Assembly (NCBI GenBank): GCA_049522565.1
Contig: JBEKNT010000025.1
Coordinates: forward strand, 1-28,950
Length of the DNA: 28,950 nt
Direction of reading: 5' to 3'
Source: JASHVB01 sp049522565
GTDB taxonomy: Bacteria > Pseudomonadota > Alphaproteobacteria > Acetobacterales > Acetobacteraceae
Shown here: piece after piece, positions 14,403 to 22,132 of the stretch
Position numbering within the stretch: position 1 is the first letter of the stretch
Layout: each line of letters begins with the position of its first letter
Position numbers and translations under genes: made by a program
The notes under the pieces: model-generated
What the model saw: the letters and a program-made list of their open reading frames with translations, nothing else
What the model was told of the DNA's origin: nothing
Database searches by the model: none

Positions 14403-15353
14403 GTGACCCTCCCCCACGCCCTGCTCGTCGCCGGCCCGACCGCCAGCGGCAAATCCGCGCTCGCCCTGGCGCTCGCCGAGTGCCTGCGCGGCACCATCGT
14501 CAACGCCGACTCCATGCAGGTGTATCGCGAGCTGCGCGTGCTCACCGCCCGCCCGACGCCGGCCGAGGAAGCCCGCGTGCCGCACAAACTCTACGGCGTC
14601 CGTCCCGCCGCCGAGCCCGGCAGCGTCGCCTGGTGGCGCACCGAGGCGCTGGCCGCGATGCGGGCGGCGCACGACGCGGATCGCCTGCCGATCCTCACCG
14701 GCGGCACCGGGCTGTATTTCGCCGCGCTCACCCATGGCCTGGCCGACATCCCCGACCCCGGCCCGCAAGCCCGCGCCGAGGCCCGCGCCCTGCTGCACGA
14801 CCTCGGCGCGCCGGCGCTGCACGCGCGGCTCACCGCCGTCGATCCCGCCACCGCGGGGAAACTCCAGCCCAACGACAGCCAGCGCATCGCGCGCGCCTGG
14901 GAGGTGTGGCGCGGTACCGGCTCCGGCCTCGCCGCCTGGCAGGCGCGGCGCGGCGAACCCGCGCCCTGGCGCTTCACCGCCATTCTGCTGGATCCCCCGC
15001 GCGCGGACCTGCGCGCCGCCATCGCCACGCGCTTCGCCGCCATGCTGGCCGAGGGCGCGCTGGACGAGGTCCGCGCCCTGCTGACGCAACACCTGGACCC
15101 CGCCCTGCCGGCCATGCGGGCGCACGGCGTGCCGGAGCTTGCCGCCGTCTTGCGCAACGAAATCACCCTCGCGCAGGCCGGCCGCCGCACCGAACTGGTC
15201 ACCGGCCAGTACACCAAGCGGCAGGCCACTTGGTTCCGCCACCATCCCCTGGCGGAGCGCATGCATACGATCCATGCGCGATTCGCAGGACTGACGCAAT
15301 TTTCGGAAAGGAAATTCGACGAAATCGTCGCATTTGTTCAACCCCCGGGTTGA
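14403..15353 (+). CDS. miaA: tRNA dimethylallyltransferase
   Basis: MiaA transfers a dimethylallyl group to N6 of A37 in tRNAs reading UNN codons, the first step of ms2i6A synthesis. GTG 14403 is chosen because it gives 316 residues, the usual family length, and begins just before the P-loop; the longer frame from TTG 14265 adds an Arg/Pro/Ser-rich leader. Motifs: P-loop GPTASGKS (11-18), NADSMQVYREL (34-44) for tRNA and pyrophosphate contacts, LTGGTGLYFAAL, NDSQRIARAWEVW and the terminal TKRQATWFRHHPL. There is no clear ribosome site at the GTG, so the start could be a few codons off. It is followed 55 bases later by ilvB on the same strand. A fair -35 (TTGACG, 15350-15355) overlaps its stop codon and may give ilvB its own promoter. 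Confidence 0.93.
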   Translation: MTLPHALLVAGPTASGKSALALALAECLRGTIVNADSMQVYRELRVLTARPTPAEEARVPHKLYGVRPAAEPGSVAWWRTEALAAMRAAHDADRLPILTGGTGLYFAALTHGLADIPDPGPQARAEARALLHDLGAPALHARLTAVDPATAGKLQPNDSQRIARAWEVWRGTGSGLAAWQARRGEPAPWRFTAILLDPPRADLRAAIATRFAAMLAEGALDEVRALLTQHLDPALPAMRAHGVPELAAVLRNEITLAQAGRRTELVTGQYTKRQATWFRHHPLAERMHTIHARFAGLTQFSERKFDEIVAFVQPPG

Positions 15354-15408
15354 CGCGCCGCAACATTCGCCTTAGTCCTGCGCCTCTTTCGCACCAAGGA
15401 GCCGCGTC

Positions 15409-17187
15409 ATGCCGGCGGAATGGACCCAATCCGGGGCTGAAATCCTGCTGCGCGCCCTGAAGGACCAGGGCGTGGACACCATTTTCGGCTATCCCGGCGG
15501 TGCCGTCCTGCCGATCTACGACGCGCTGTTCAACCAGAACGCCATCCGCCACATCCTGGTCCGCCAGGAGGGCGGCGCGGTTCATGCGGCCGAGGGCTAC
15601 GCCCGTTCCACCGGCAAGGTGGGCGTGGTGCTGGTCACCTCGGGTCCGGGCGCGACCAACGCCGTCACCGGTCTGACCGATGCGCTGATGGACAGTATCC
15701 CGGTGGTGTGCCTGACCGGCCAGGTGCCCACGCACCTGATCGGCAACGACGCGTTCCAGGAGGCCGACACCACCGGCATCACCCGCCCCGCCACCAAGCA
15801 CAACTACCTGGTCAAGCGGCCGGAAGACCTGGCTCGCGTGGTGCATGAGGCGTTTTACGTCGCGCGCTCCGGCCGGCCGGGGCCGGTGGTGATCGACCTG
15901 CCGAAGGACATCGTGATCGGCAAGGCGCCCTATGCCGACGCCCAGCGCATGCACCCCAGCTATCGGCCGCGGACCGAGCCGGACCCGACCCGGATCGCCC
16001 AGGCGGTCGCGCTGCTGAAGCAGGCCCGGCGGCCGGTGATCTATGCCGGCGGCGGGGTGATCAACGCCGGCCCGGCCGCCGCCACGGCGCTGACCAAATT
16101 CGCCCGCCTGACCGGGTTTCCGGTGACCAATACGCTGATGGGCCTCGGCGCCTTTCCGGGCAGCGATCCGCAGTTCCTCGGCATGCTGGGCATGCATGGT
16201 ACCTACGAGGCCAACCTGGCGATGCATGGCTGCGACGTGCTGCTGGCGATCGGCGCGCGGTTCGACGATCGGGTGACCGGGCGATTGAACGCGTTCAGCC
16301 AGGGGTCGAAGAAGATCCACGCCGACATCGACCCGTCCTCGATCAACAAGAACGTGCCGGTGGACGTGGCGATCGTCGGCGATGCCGGCCGTGTGCTGGA
16401 GGCATTGATCGCCGAGTGGACCGCCGATCCGGCCAAGCCCGACAGCCAGGCGATCGCGGCGTGGTGGCGGCAGATCGATGGCTGGAGGGGCAAGGACTGC
16501 CTGAAGTTCACCCAGGACATGGAAAAGGGTTCGATCATCAAGCCGCAATACGCCATCCAGCGGCTATACGAGATCACCCGCGCGGTGAAGCAGGACATCT
16601 TCATCACCACCGAGGTCGGCCAGCACCAGATGTGGGCCGCGCAGCACTTCAAGTTCGAGCAACCGAACCGTTGGATGACCAGCGGCGGGCTGGGAACGAT
16701 GGGCTACGGCTTGCCGGCGGCGATGGGCGTGCAGGTGGCGCATCCCGACGCCCTGGTGATCGACATCGCCGGCGAGGCCAGCGTGCTGATGAACATCCAG
16801 GAGATGGGCACGCTGTCGCAGTACAAGCTGCCCGTGAAGGTCTTCATCCTCAACAACCAATACATGGGGATGGTGCGGCAGTGGCAGGAACTGCTGCATG
16901 GCGGCCGCTATTCCGAGAGCTACTCGGCCGCGCTGCCGGACTTCGTCAAACTGGCGGATGCGTTCCATGCCAAGGGCCTGCGGGCGGAGAGCGTCGATCA
17001 GTTGGACGACGTGATCCGCGCCATGCTGGCCTGCGACACCGCGGTAATCGCCGACATCGCGGTGGACCCGAAGGAGAACTGCTTCCCGATGATCCCGTCC
17101 GGCGCGGCGCATAACGAAATGATCCTCGGACCGGAGCATGAGGCCAGCGCAGCCGGGATTACCGACGAGGGGCTGGTGCTGGTCTGA
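15409..17187 (+). CDS. ilvB: Acetolactate synthase large (catalytic) subunit
   Basis: This ThDP- and FAD-dependent enzyme condenses two pyruvates to 2-acetolactate, or pyruvate with 2-ketobutyrate, opening valine/leucine and isoleucine synthesis. ATG 15409 follows AAGGAG at seven bases; 592 residues is normal. Seen: the PYR domain with FGYPGGAVLPIYDAL and the cofactor-activating Glu54 in VRQEGGAVHAAEGYA; SGPGATNAVTGLTDALMDS; the central FAD-associated domain (about 190-340); and the PP domain with GEAS (455-458) through Asn482-Asn483 as the Mg/ThDP motif, where the classic GDG is Gly-Glu-Ala. The GMVRQWQELLHGGRYS segment is typical of alphaproteobacterial enzymes. It forms an operon with ilvN and ilvC, but 147 bases with a palindromic repeat separate it from ilvN. 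Confidence 0.96.
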   Translation: MPAEWTQSGAEILLRALKDQGVDTIFGYPGGAVLPIYDALFNQNAIRHILVRQEGGAVHAAEGYARSTGKVGVVLVTSGPGATNAVTGLTDALMDSIPVVCLTGQVPTHLIGNDAFQEADTTGITRPATKHNYLVKRPEDLARVVHEAFYVARSGRPGPVVIDLPKDIVIGKAPYADAQRMHPSYRPRTEPDPTRIAQAVALLKQARRPVIYAGGGVINAGPAAATALTKFARLTGFPVTNTLMGLGAFPGSDPQFLGMLGMHGTYEANLAMHGCDVLLAIGARFDDRVTGRLNAFSQGSKKIHADIDPSSINKNVPVDVAIVGDAGRVLEALIAEWTADPAKPDSQAIAAWWRQIDGWRGKDCLKFTQDMEKGSIIKPQYAIQRLYEITRAVKQDIFITTEVGQHQMWAAQHFKFEQPNRWMTSGGLGTMGYGLPAAMGVQVAHPDALVIDIAGEASVLMNIQEMGTLSQYKLPVKVFILNNQYMGMVRQWQELLHGGRYSESYSAALPDFVKLADAFHAKGLRAESVDQLDDVIRAMLACDTAVIADIAVDPKENCFPMIPSGAAHNEMILGPEHEASAAGITDEGLVLV

Positions 17188-17202
17188 AAGACTTGAAAGG
17201 CT

Positions 17203-17311
17203 CCTCCCCCTCCCCTTGAGGGAGGGGGTTGGGGGGAGGGGTGCGTTCAGCCGCAATCCGTGCCTGAACGCACCCCGCCTCCCACCCCCCTCCCACAAGG
17301 AGAGGGGGAGA
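17203..17311. repeat. Palindromic intergenic repeat inside the ilv operon
   Basis: C-rich and G-rich halves (CCTCCCCCTCCCCTTGAG / GGAGGGGGTTGGGGGGAGGG), a loop flanked by GTGCGTTCAG (17241-17250) and CTGAACGCAC (17264-17273), and a closing CCTCCC...AGGAGAGGGGGAG. The first 44 bases (17203-17246) are identical to 28861-28904, so it is a dispersed family. It fills the gap between ilvB and ilvN and could fold into a long hairpin in the operon mRNA. Confidence 0.85.
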
Positions 17312-17334
17312 ATATTTAGAATATTTGGTGAAAC

Positions 17335-17871
17335 ATGCCCGACAAGACATTACGCAGTGCCACGATCTCCGTGCTGGTGGACAACGAGGCCGGCATTCTC
17401 GCCCGCGTCGTCGGCCTGTTCTCCGGCCGCGGCTACAACATCGACAGCCTGACCGTCGCGCCGGTCGAGCGTGACGCCTCGCTCAGCCGCATCAATGTCG
17501 TGACCTCGGGCACCGACATGGTGATCGAGCAAATCAAGGCGCAGCTCGACCGGCTGGTGCCGGTGCACCGCGTCGCCGACCTGTCGCGCGAGGGGCCGCA
17601 TGTCGCGCGCGAAATGGCGTTGGTGAAGGTGGTCGGCACCGGCGAAAAGCGCGTCGAGGCGCTGCGCATCGCCGACACGTTCCGCGCCCGCGTGGTGGAC
17701 ACCACCACGGAAAGCTTCGTGTTCGAGCTGACCGGCTCGACCGACAAGCTGGACGCGTTCATCGACCTGATGCGCGACCTCGGCCTGGCCGAGGTGGCGC
17801 GCACCGGCGTGGCCGCCCTGGCCCGCGGCAAACGCACGATCTCGACGGTAAACTCCAGCGAAGGGAACTGA
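17335..17871 (+). CDS. ilvN: Acetolactate synthase small (regulatory) subunit
   Basis: This is the regulatory partner of IlvB; it raises activity and mediates valine feedback inhibition. The 178-residue product has an N-terminal ACT domain (about 8-80: ATISVLVDNEAGILARVVGLF, then GYNIDSLTV), with the Asn-x-x-Gly turn (DNEAG) that forms the valine site in IlvH-type subunits. The C-terminal small-subunit domain (about 85-165) includes VEALRIADTFRARVVDTT and SFVFELTGSTDKLDAFI. The length fits the longer IlvH-type form. The ribosome site before ATG 17335 is weak (TTTGGTGA), and a repeat element lies just upstream, which might limit its translation relative to ilvB. Its stop is three bases from ilvC. 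Confidence 0.95.
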   Translation: MPDKTLRSATISVLVDNEAGILARVVGLFSGRGYNIDSLTVAPVERDASLSRINVVTSGTDMVIEQIKAQLDRLVPVHRVADLSREGPHVAREMALVKVVGTGEKRVEALRIADTFRARVVDTTTESFVFELTGSTDKLDAFIDLMRDLGLAEVARTGVAALARGKRTISTVNSSEGN

Positions 17872-17874
17872 ACC

Positions 17875-18894
17875 ATGCGCGTCTACTACGACCGCGACGC
17901 CGACGTGAACCTGATCAAGGGCAAGCGGGTCGCCATCATCGGCTATGGCAGCCAGGGCCACGCCCACGCCAACAACCTGAAGGACAGCGGCGCGGCGCAG
18001 CTCGCGGTCGGGCTGCGCGCGCATTCCGGCGGCGTCGCCAAGGCGGAAGCGGCGGGGCTGAAGGTGATGGACCCGGCCGAGTGCGCCAAATGGGCCGACG
18101 TCGTCATGGTGCTGACGCCGGATGAGGGGCAGGGCGACCTGTATCGCGAAAAGCTCGGCCCCAACATGAAGAACGGTGCCGCGCTCGCCTTCGCGCATGG
18201 CCTCAACGTGCACTTCAACTTGCTCGATCCGCGCCCCGACATCGACGTGTTCATGATCGCCCCGAAGGGCCCCGGTCATACCGTGCGCAGCGAATACCAG
18301 CGCGGCGGCGGTGTGCCCTGCCTGGTGGCGGTGGCGCAAAATCCGTCGGGTAACGCAATGGAGGTCGCGCTGTCCTATGCCAGCGCGATCGGCGGCGGCC
18401 GCGCCGGCATCATCGAGACGACCTTCAAGGAGGAATGCGAAACCGACCTGTTCGGTGAGCAGACGGTGCTGTGCGGCGGGTTGGTGGAGCTGATGAAGGC
18501 CGGTTACGAGACCCTGGTGGAAGCCGGTTACGCTCCCGAAATGGCGTATTTCGAATGCGTGCACGAGGTGAAGCTGATCGTCGATCTGGTCTATGAGGGC
18601 GGCATCGCCAACATGAACTACTCGGTCAGCAACACCGCGGAGTACGGCGAGTACGTGTCCGGCCCGCGCATCGTCAACAGCGCGACGAAGGCCGAGATGA
18701 AGCGCGTGCTGGACGACATCCAGAGTGGCCGCTTTGCCCGCGACTGGATGCTGGAGAACAAAGTGAACCAGAGCAGTTTCAAGGCGATGCGCCGGCGGCT
18801 GGCGGAACATCCGATCGAGCAAGTGGGCGAGAAGCTGCGGGCGATGATGCCGTGGATCGCCAAGAACGCGCTGGTGGACAAGACGAAGAACTGA
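17875..18894 (+). CDS. ilvC: Ketol-acid reductoisomerase, class I
   Basis: IlvC converts 2-acetolactate to 2,3-dihydroxyisovalerate by Mg-dependent alkyl migration and NADPH reduction. The 339-residue length is that of the short class I enzyme. Seen: Rossmann motif GYGSQGHAHANN (23-34); LRAHSG (47-52), where Arg and Ser fit an NADPH-phosphate-binding loop; His108 in AFAHGL; and metal ligands Asp191 and Glu195 (ETDLFGEQTVLCGG), with Glu227 and Glu231 (FECVHEVKL), one residue off the numbering of well-studied class I enzymes. ATG 17875 follows GAAGGGAA overlapping the ilvN stop region, so translation is probably coupled. All key residues are present. Confidence 0.97.
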   Translation: MRVYYDRDADVNLIKGKRVAIIGYGSQGHAHANNLKDSGAAQLAVGLRAHSGGVAKAEAAGLKVMDPAECAKWADVVMVLTPDEGQGDLYREKLGPNMKNGAALAFAHGLNVHFNLLDPRPDIDVFMIAPKGPGHTVRSEYQRGGGVPCLVAVAQNPSGNAMEVALSYASAIGGGRAGIIETTFKEECETDLFGEQTVLCGGLVELMKAGYETLVEAGYAPEMAYFECVHEVKLIVDLVYEGGIANMNYSVSNTAEYGEYVSGPRIVNSATKAEMKRVLDDIQSGRFARDWMLENKVNQSSFKAMRRRLAEHPIEQVGEKLRAMMPWIAKNALVDKTKN

Positions 18895-18900
18895 ACGAAT

Positions 18901-18988
18901 CCTCTCCCGCGAAGCGGGAGAGGGTAGGATGAGGGTGATCGGGCCGCACGCACCACCCTCACCCAACCTCTCCCGCAAGCGGGAGAGG
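18901..18988. repeat. Paired hairpins between ilvC and the macro-domain gene
   Basis: CCTCTCCCGCGAAGCGGGAGAGG (18901-18923) and CCTCTCCCGCAAGCGGGAGAGG (18967-18988) are two hairpins of 9-10 bp. Between them GAGGGTG and CACCCTC also pair, so the whole segment can fold as one large palindrome. It lacks a T-run, so it is a repeat element more than a classic terminator. It also provides the GGAGAGGAG used as ribosome site by the next gene. Confidence 0.75.
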
Positions 18989-18999
18989 AGAACAAGCCC

Positions 19000-19506
19000 A
19001 TGATGCAGGTCACCCGGGCCGACATTACCAAGCTGGCGGTCGACGCCATCGTCAACGCGGCGAACCAGTCGCTGCTCGGCGGCGGCGGGGTGGACGGTGC
19101 CATCCATCGCGCCGCCGGGCCGCAACTGCTGGAAGAGTGTCGGACCCTCGGCGGCTGTCCCACGGGGCAGGCGAAACTCACCAAAGGCTACCGGCTACCG
19201 GCGAAATACGTGATCCACGCGGTCGGGCCGGTTTACCGCGACGGCAGGCACGGCGAGCCGGAACTGCTGGCAAGCTGCTACCGCACCAGCCTGGCGCTGG
19301 CCGCGCGGCACGGCATCACCTCGATCGCGTTTCCGGCGATCAGTTGCGGTATCTACGGCTATCCGATTCCCGAGGCCGCGCGCATCGCCGTGCAAACCAC
19401 CGCCGCATGTTTGGAAACCGCCCCGTCGCTCCACACGGTGATCTTCGCCTGCTTCGGCGACGACGTGCTGCGTGCCTACGAAACCGCGCTCGGCGCCCTG
19501 GCCTGA
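19000..19506 (+). CDS. Macro-domain ADP-ribose hydrolase (YmdB/MacroD-type)
   Basis: The 168-residue protein is a single macro domain, which binds ADP-ribose and in this subgroup removes acetyl from O-acetyl-ADP-ribose or mono-ADP-ribose from proteins. Seen: VTRADITKLAVDAIVNAANQ with the catalytic-loop Asn-Ala-Ala-Asn (19-22), GGGGVDGAIHRAAG (27-40) including the general-base-position Asp, VIHAVGPVY and the phosphate loop FPAISCGIYGYP (111-122). Start ATG 19000 or the adjacent ATG 19003; GGAGAGGAG lies about ten bases upstream, within the preceding repeat. It follows ilvC on the same strand and could be in the same transcript, though no metabolic link is obvious. Confidence 0.92.
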   Translation: MMQVTRADITKLAVDAIVNAANQSLLGGGGVDGAIHRAAGPQLLEECRTLGGCPTGQAKLTKGYRLPAKYVIHAVGPVYRDGRHGEPELLASCYRTSLALAARHGITSIAFPAISCGIYGYPIPEAARIAVQTTAACLETAPSLHTVIFACFGDDVLRAYETALGALA

Positions 19507-19634
19507 CCGTACGATCACCCGATTGTTATCCGCCCGGTCCTGCCCGGCTGCCGTAACGGCAGGCAGAGTGCGTGCGCCGTCGGCAAGGTTTGATAACAGC
19601 GCGCCGCCGCGGCCTGGGAGGGGGATTGGGCCGG

Positions 19635-21554
19635 GTGCACAGCGCGGGCAGCGAGCGGACCCGTTGCAACCGATGGTCTGACACCGCGTCGATCGCGTTG
19701 CGGTCGATGGCAATGGCGATCGTTTGCGCGCTGCCGTTTCGCGCGGCGCAGGCGCAGTCGGTTGAAGACCTGCAGACCATGTCGATCGACCAGCTCGCCA
19801 ATCTCTCGGTCACTTCAGTGTCGCGCCGGCCGGAGCAATTGAGCGACGCGGCCGCCGCGATCTACGTCATCACCGCCGAGGACATCCGCCGCTCCGGCTA
19901 CGTCCGCCTCGCGGATGTCTTGCGCCTGGCGCCAAACCTGGAGGTCGCGCAGCAGAGCGGCCAGATCTACGCGATCTCGGCGCGCGGCTTCAATTCCGAG
20001 GTCGACGCCAACAAGCTGCTGGTCATGGTCGACGGTCGCAGCATCTATTCGCCGATCCATTCCGAGACGTTCTGGGACCAGTTGCAAGTCCCGCTGGATG
20101 ACATCGAGCGAATCGAGGTGATCAGCGGGCCCGGCGGCACCCAATGGGGCGCCAACGCCGTCAACGGCGTGATCAACATCATCACCAAGAAATCCAGCGA
20201 CACGCAGGGTGGATTGGTAGATGCAAAGATCGGCCCGGTGGACCAGAATGGCCTGGTGCAATACGGGGGGAAACTCGGCGCCGACGGCACCTATCGGGTG
20301 TATGGCCAGGGTTTGGGCGTCGGCCCTTCCGTTCATCCGGGTGGCGCCAGCGCCGACGACGGCTGGCATGGCGGGCAGACCGGCTTCCGCACCGACTGGC
20401 AGGGCGACGTCGACACCATCATGGTCGAGGGCGACTTCTACCGCAACAACGACGCGGCCGATAACGGCCGGCAATACGGCGGTGACCTGGTCGCCCGCTG
20501 GAACCACAAGCTGAACGACGGATCGAACGTGGCAGTGCAGACCTCCTACGATCAGGAGCAGCGCTACGTCATCGGCGGCAGCGACTACGACGCAAACTAC
20601 GACCTTCAGGCGCAGCATACGTTCACCGCCGGCCGCAACCTGATCGTCTGGGGCGGCGAGTTCCAGGCCACGGAAGACAAGCTGGTGGAAAGCTCGCCCG
20701 TGGCCCAGTTCGTGCCGGGCAGCCGCTTGATCGACATCGGCGACGTGTTCGGTCAGGACACCATCGCGCTGACCGAGACCCTGAAGCTGACGCTCGGCAC
20801 CAAGCTGCAATACAGCAGCTACACCGGCTTCGATTACCTGCCGAGCATCCGCCTCGGCTGGAAGCTGTCGGATACCAACTTCCTGTGGGCCGCGATCTCG
20901 CGCGCGGTACGCACACCCTCGCGCCTCGATCGCGACCTGGAGGAGCCGCATTTCCTGGCATTGGCGCCGGATTTCGAGTCGGAGAAGCTTGTCGCCTACG
21001 AAGTCGGGTATCGTGGACAGCCCACGCCGCAATCGTCGGTGTCCGTATCGCTCTATTGGAACCAGTACAGCGACTTGCGTACGGTGGATTATATCCCGAA
21101 CAGCGCGACGCCTTATCAGCTTGGCAACGACGAGGCTGGCAACACCTACGGGATCGAAGCCTGGGGCGACTGGCGCCTGCTGCCGTGGTGGAAGCTGAGC
21201 GCCGGGGTCAACCTGATGCACAAGGATCTGCATATCGTCCCCGGCGTCGTCGCCCGCGACTATTCGAGCGGCGACGATCCCGGCTACCAGTTTTCGTTCC
21301 GCTCATCGATGGACCTGGCGCACAACGTGGAATTCGACTTTGGCATCCAGGTGGTGGACCGGCTGCCCGATCCGACGGTCGAGGGCTATATCCAGGCCAA
21401 CGCCCGTATCGCCTGGCACGTCACGCCGGCGATCGAGCTATCGCTGTCAGGCAACAATCTGCTCGCCGCATACCATGTGGAGACCGTGGAGCCCGGCGTC
21501 GCCCCGCTTGAGATTCAGCGCAGCATCTATCTCGGCCTGCGCTGGAAATACTGA
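19635..21554 (+). CDS. TonB-dependent outer-membrane receptor
   Basis: The start is uncertain: GTG 19635 is chosen for the GGGAGGGGG ten bases before it and gives 639 residues; ATG 19707 or 19713 would also leave a signal peptide (MAMAIVCALPFRAAQA). Mature N-terminus: SVEDLQTMSIDQLANLSVTS, then the plug domain (RRPEQLSDAAAAIYVITAEDI; ARGFNSEVDANKLLVMVDGR; IERIEVISGPGGTQWGANAV; NGVINIITK), then a beta-barrel ending LEIQRSIYLGLRWKY with the C-terminal aromatic expected for barrel assembly. It belongs to the receptor group with the conserved TSVSRRPEQLSDAA lead, often found beside YfiR-like genes. The ligand is unknown. It is the first gene of a tight operon: two bases separate it from the YfiR-like gene. 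Confidence 0.9.
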   Translation: MHSAGSERTRCNRWSDTASIALRSMAMAIVCALPFRAAQAQSVEDLQTMSIDQLANLSVTSVSRRPEQLSDAAAAIYVITAEDIRRSGYVRLADVLRLAPNLEVAQQSGQIYAISARGFNSEVDANKLLVMVDGRSIYSPIHSETFWDQLQVPLDDIERIEVISGPGGTQWGANAVNGVINIITKKSSDTQGGLVDAKIGPVDQNGLVQYGGKLGADGTYRVYGQGLGVGPSVHPGGASADDGWHGGQTGFRTDWQGDVDTIMVEGDFYRNNDAADNGRQYGGDLVARWNHKLNDGSNVAVQTSYDQEQRYVIGGSDYDANYDLQAQHTFTAGRNLIVWGGEFQATEDKLVESSPVAQFVPGSRLIDIGDVFGQDTIALTETLKLTLGTKLQYSSYTGFDYLPSIRLGWKLSDTNFLWAAISRAVRTPSRLDRDLEEPHFLALAPDFESEKLVAYEVGYRGQPTPQSSVSVSLYWNQYSDLRTVDYIPNSATPYQLGNDEAGNTYGIEAWGDWRLLPWWKLSAGVNLMHKDLHIVPGVVARDYSSGDDPGYQFSFRSSMDLAHNVEFDFGIQVVDRLPDPTVEGYIQANARIAWHVTPAIELSLSGNNLLAAYHVETVEPGVAPLEIQRSIYLGLRWKY

Positions 21555-21556
21555 GC

Positions 21557-22132
21557 ATGTCCTGGCGCACCCCCTCGCACCTGTTGCGCAGCCCGGCCCT
21601 TTGGACCGTCGTGTGGCTGGTTGCGTGCGCGGCCCTGCATGCCGCGTGGTCGCAGGGCGCCTCGCTCGAATACGCCGTGAAGGCGACCTACCTCCACAAG
21701 TTCGCGCCCTTCGTCGAATGGCCGAACCCGGCCGCCGAGTTTCCCGGCGGCAGCTTTACCGTGTGCGTGGTCGGCAACGATCCGCTCGGCCCCCTGCTCG
21801 ATCGCGCCGTGAGTGGCCAGGACGTCGCCGGGCGGCCCATCGCGGTCCGGCGCCTGGCGCGCGTGACCGGCAATCCGGGTTGTTCGGTGATGTTTGCGAC
21901 CGGCTCCGATGCACAATCGGTCGCCGACGCTCTGGCGGCGGTACGCGGCATGCCCGTGCTCACTGTCACCGATGGCGCCACCGATCCTGCCGCCAAGGGC
22001 ATCATCAATCTCGTCATCGCGGACGATCGGGTCCGCTTCGAGATCGATAACAGCGCCGCCGCGGCCAGTGGCCTGACCATCAGCTCGAAGCTGCTCAGCC
22101 TGGCGCTGCACGTGAACGGTGGCAGCCGATGA
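21557..22132 (+). CDS. YfiR-family (DUF4154) periplasmic regulator
   Basis: The 191-residue protein has a signal peptide (about 1-33), then ASLEYAVKATYLHKFAPFVEWP, VCVVGNDPLGPLLDRAV, NPGCSVMFATG, a MPVLTVTDGA strand, KGIINLVIADDRVRFEIDN and SGLTISSKLLSLAL, which are the successive conserved blocks of YfiR. Cys70 and Cys109 fall at the spacing of the first disulfide (71-110) reported for Pseudomonas aeruginosa YfiR; the second Cys pair is missing. In that system YfiR is a redox- and stress-responsive periplasmic repressor that binds the CHASE8 domain of the diguanylate cyclase YfiN. Here the next gene, overlapping by four bases, encodes a histidine kinase with such a periplasmic domain, its likely target. 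Confidence 0.87.
   Translation: MSWRTPSHLLRSPALWTVVWLVACAALHAAWSQGASLEYAVKATYLHKFAPFVEWPNPAAEFPGGSFTVCVVGNDPLGPLLDRAVSGQDVAGRPIAVRRLARVTGNPGCSVMFATGSDAQSVADALAAVRGMPVLTVTDGATDPAAKGIINLVIADDRVRFEIDNSAAAASGLTISSKLLSLALHVNGGSR

Noticed and set aside
15199..16548. Minus-strand open frame opposite ilvB
   Set aside because: Shadow of a complete acetolactate synthase; low-complexity composition.
17350..19125. Long minus-strand open frame antisense to ilvN and ilvC
   Set aside because: It is opposite two unmistakable enzymes and its protein is His/Arg/Val-rich low complexity, as expected from antisense reading of high-GC codons.
19521..19598. Inverted TGTTATC / GATAACA pair and a small CTGCCG-TAA-CGGCAG hairpin after the macro-domain gene
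   Set aside because: Arms are short and there is no T-run; this could be chance, so it is not listed as a terminator or operator.
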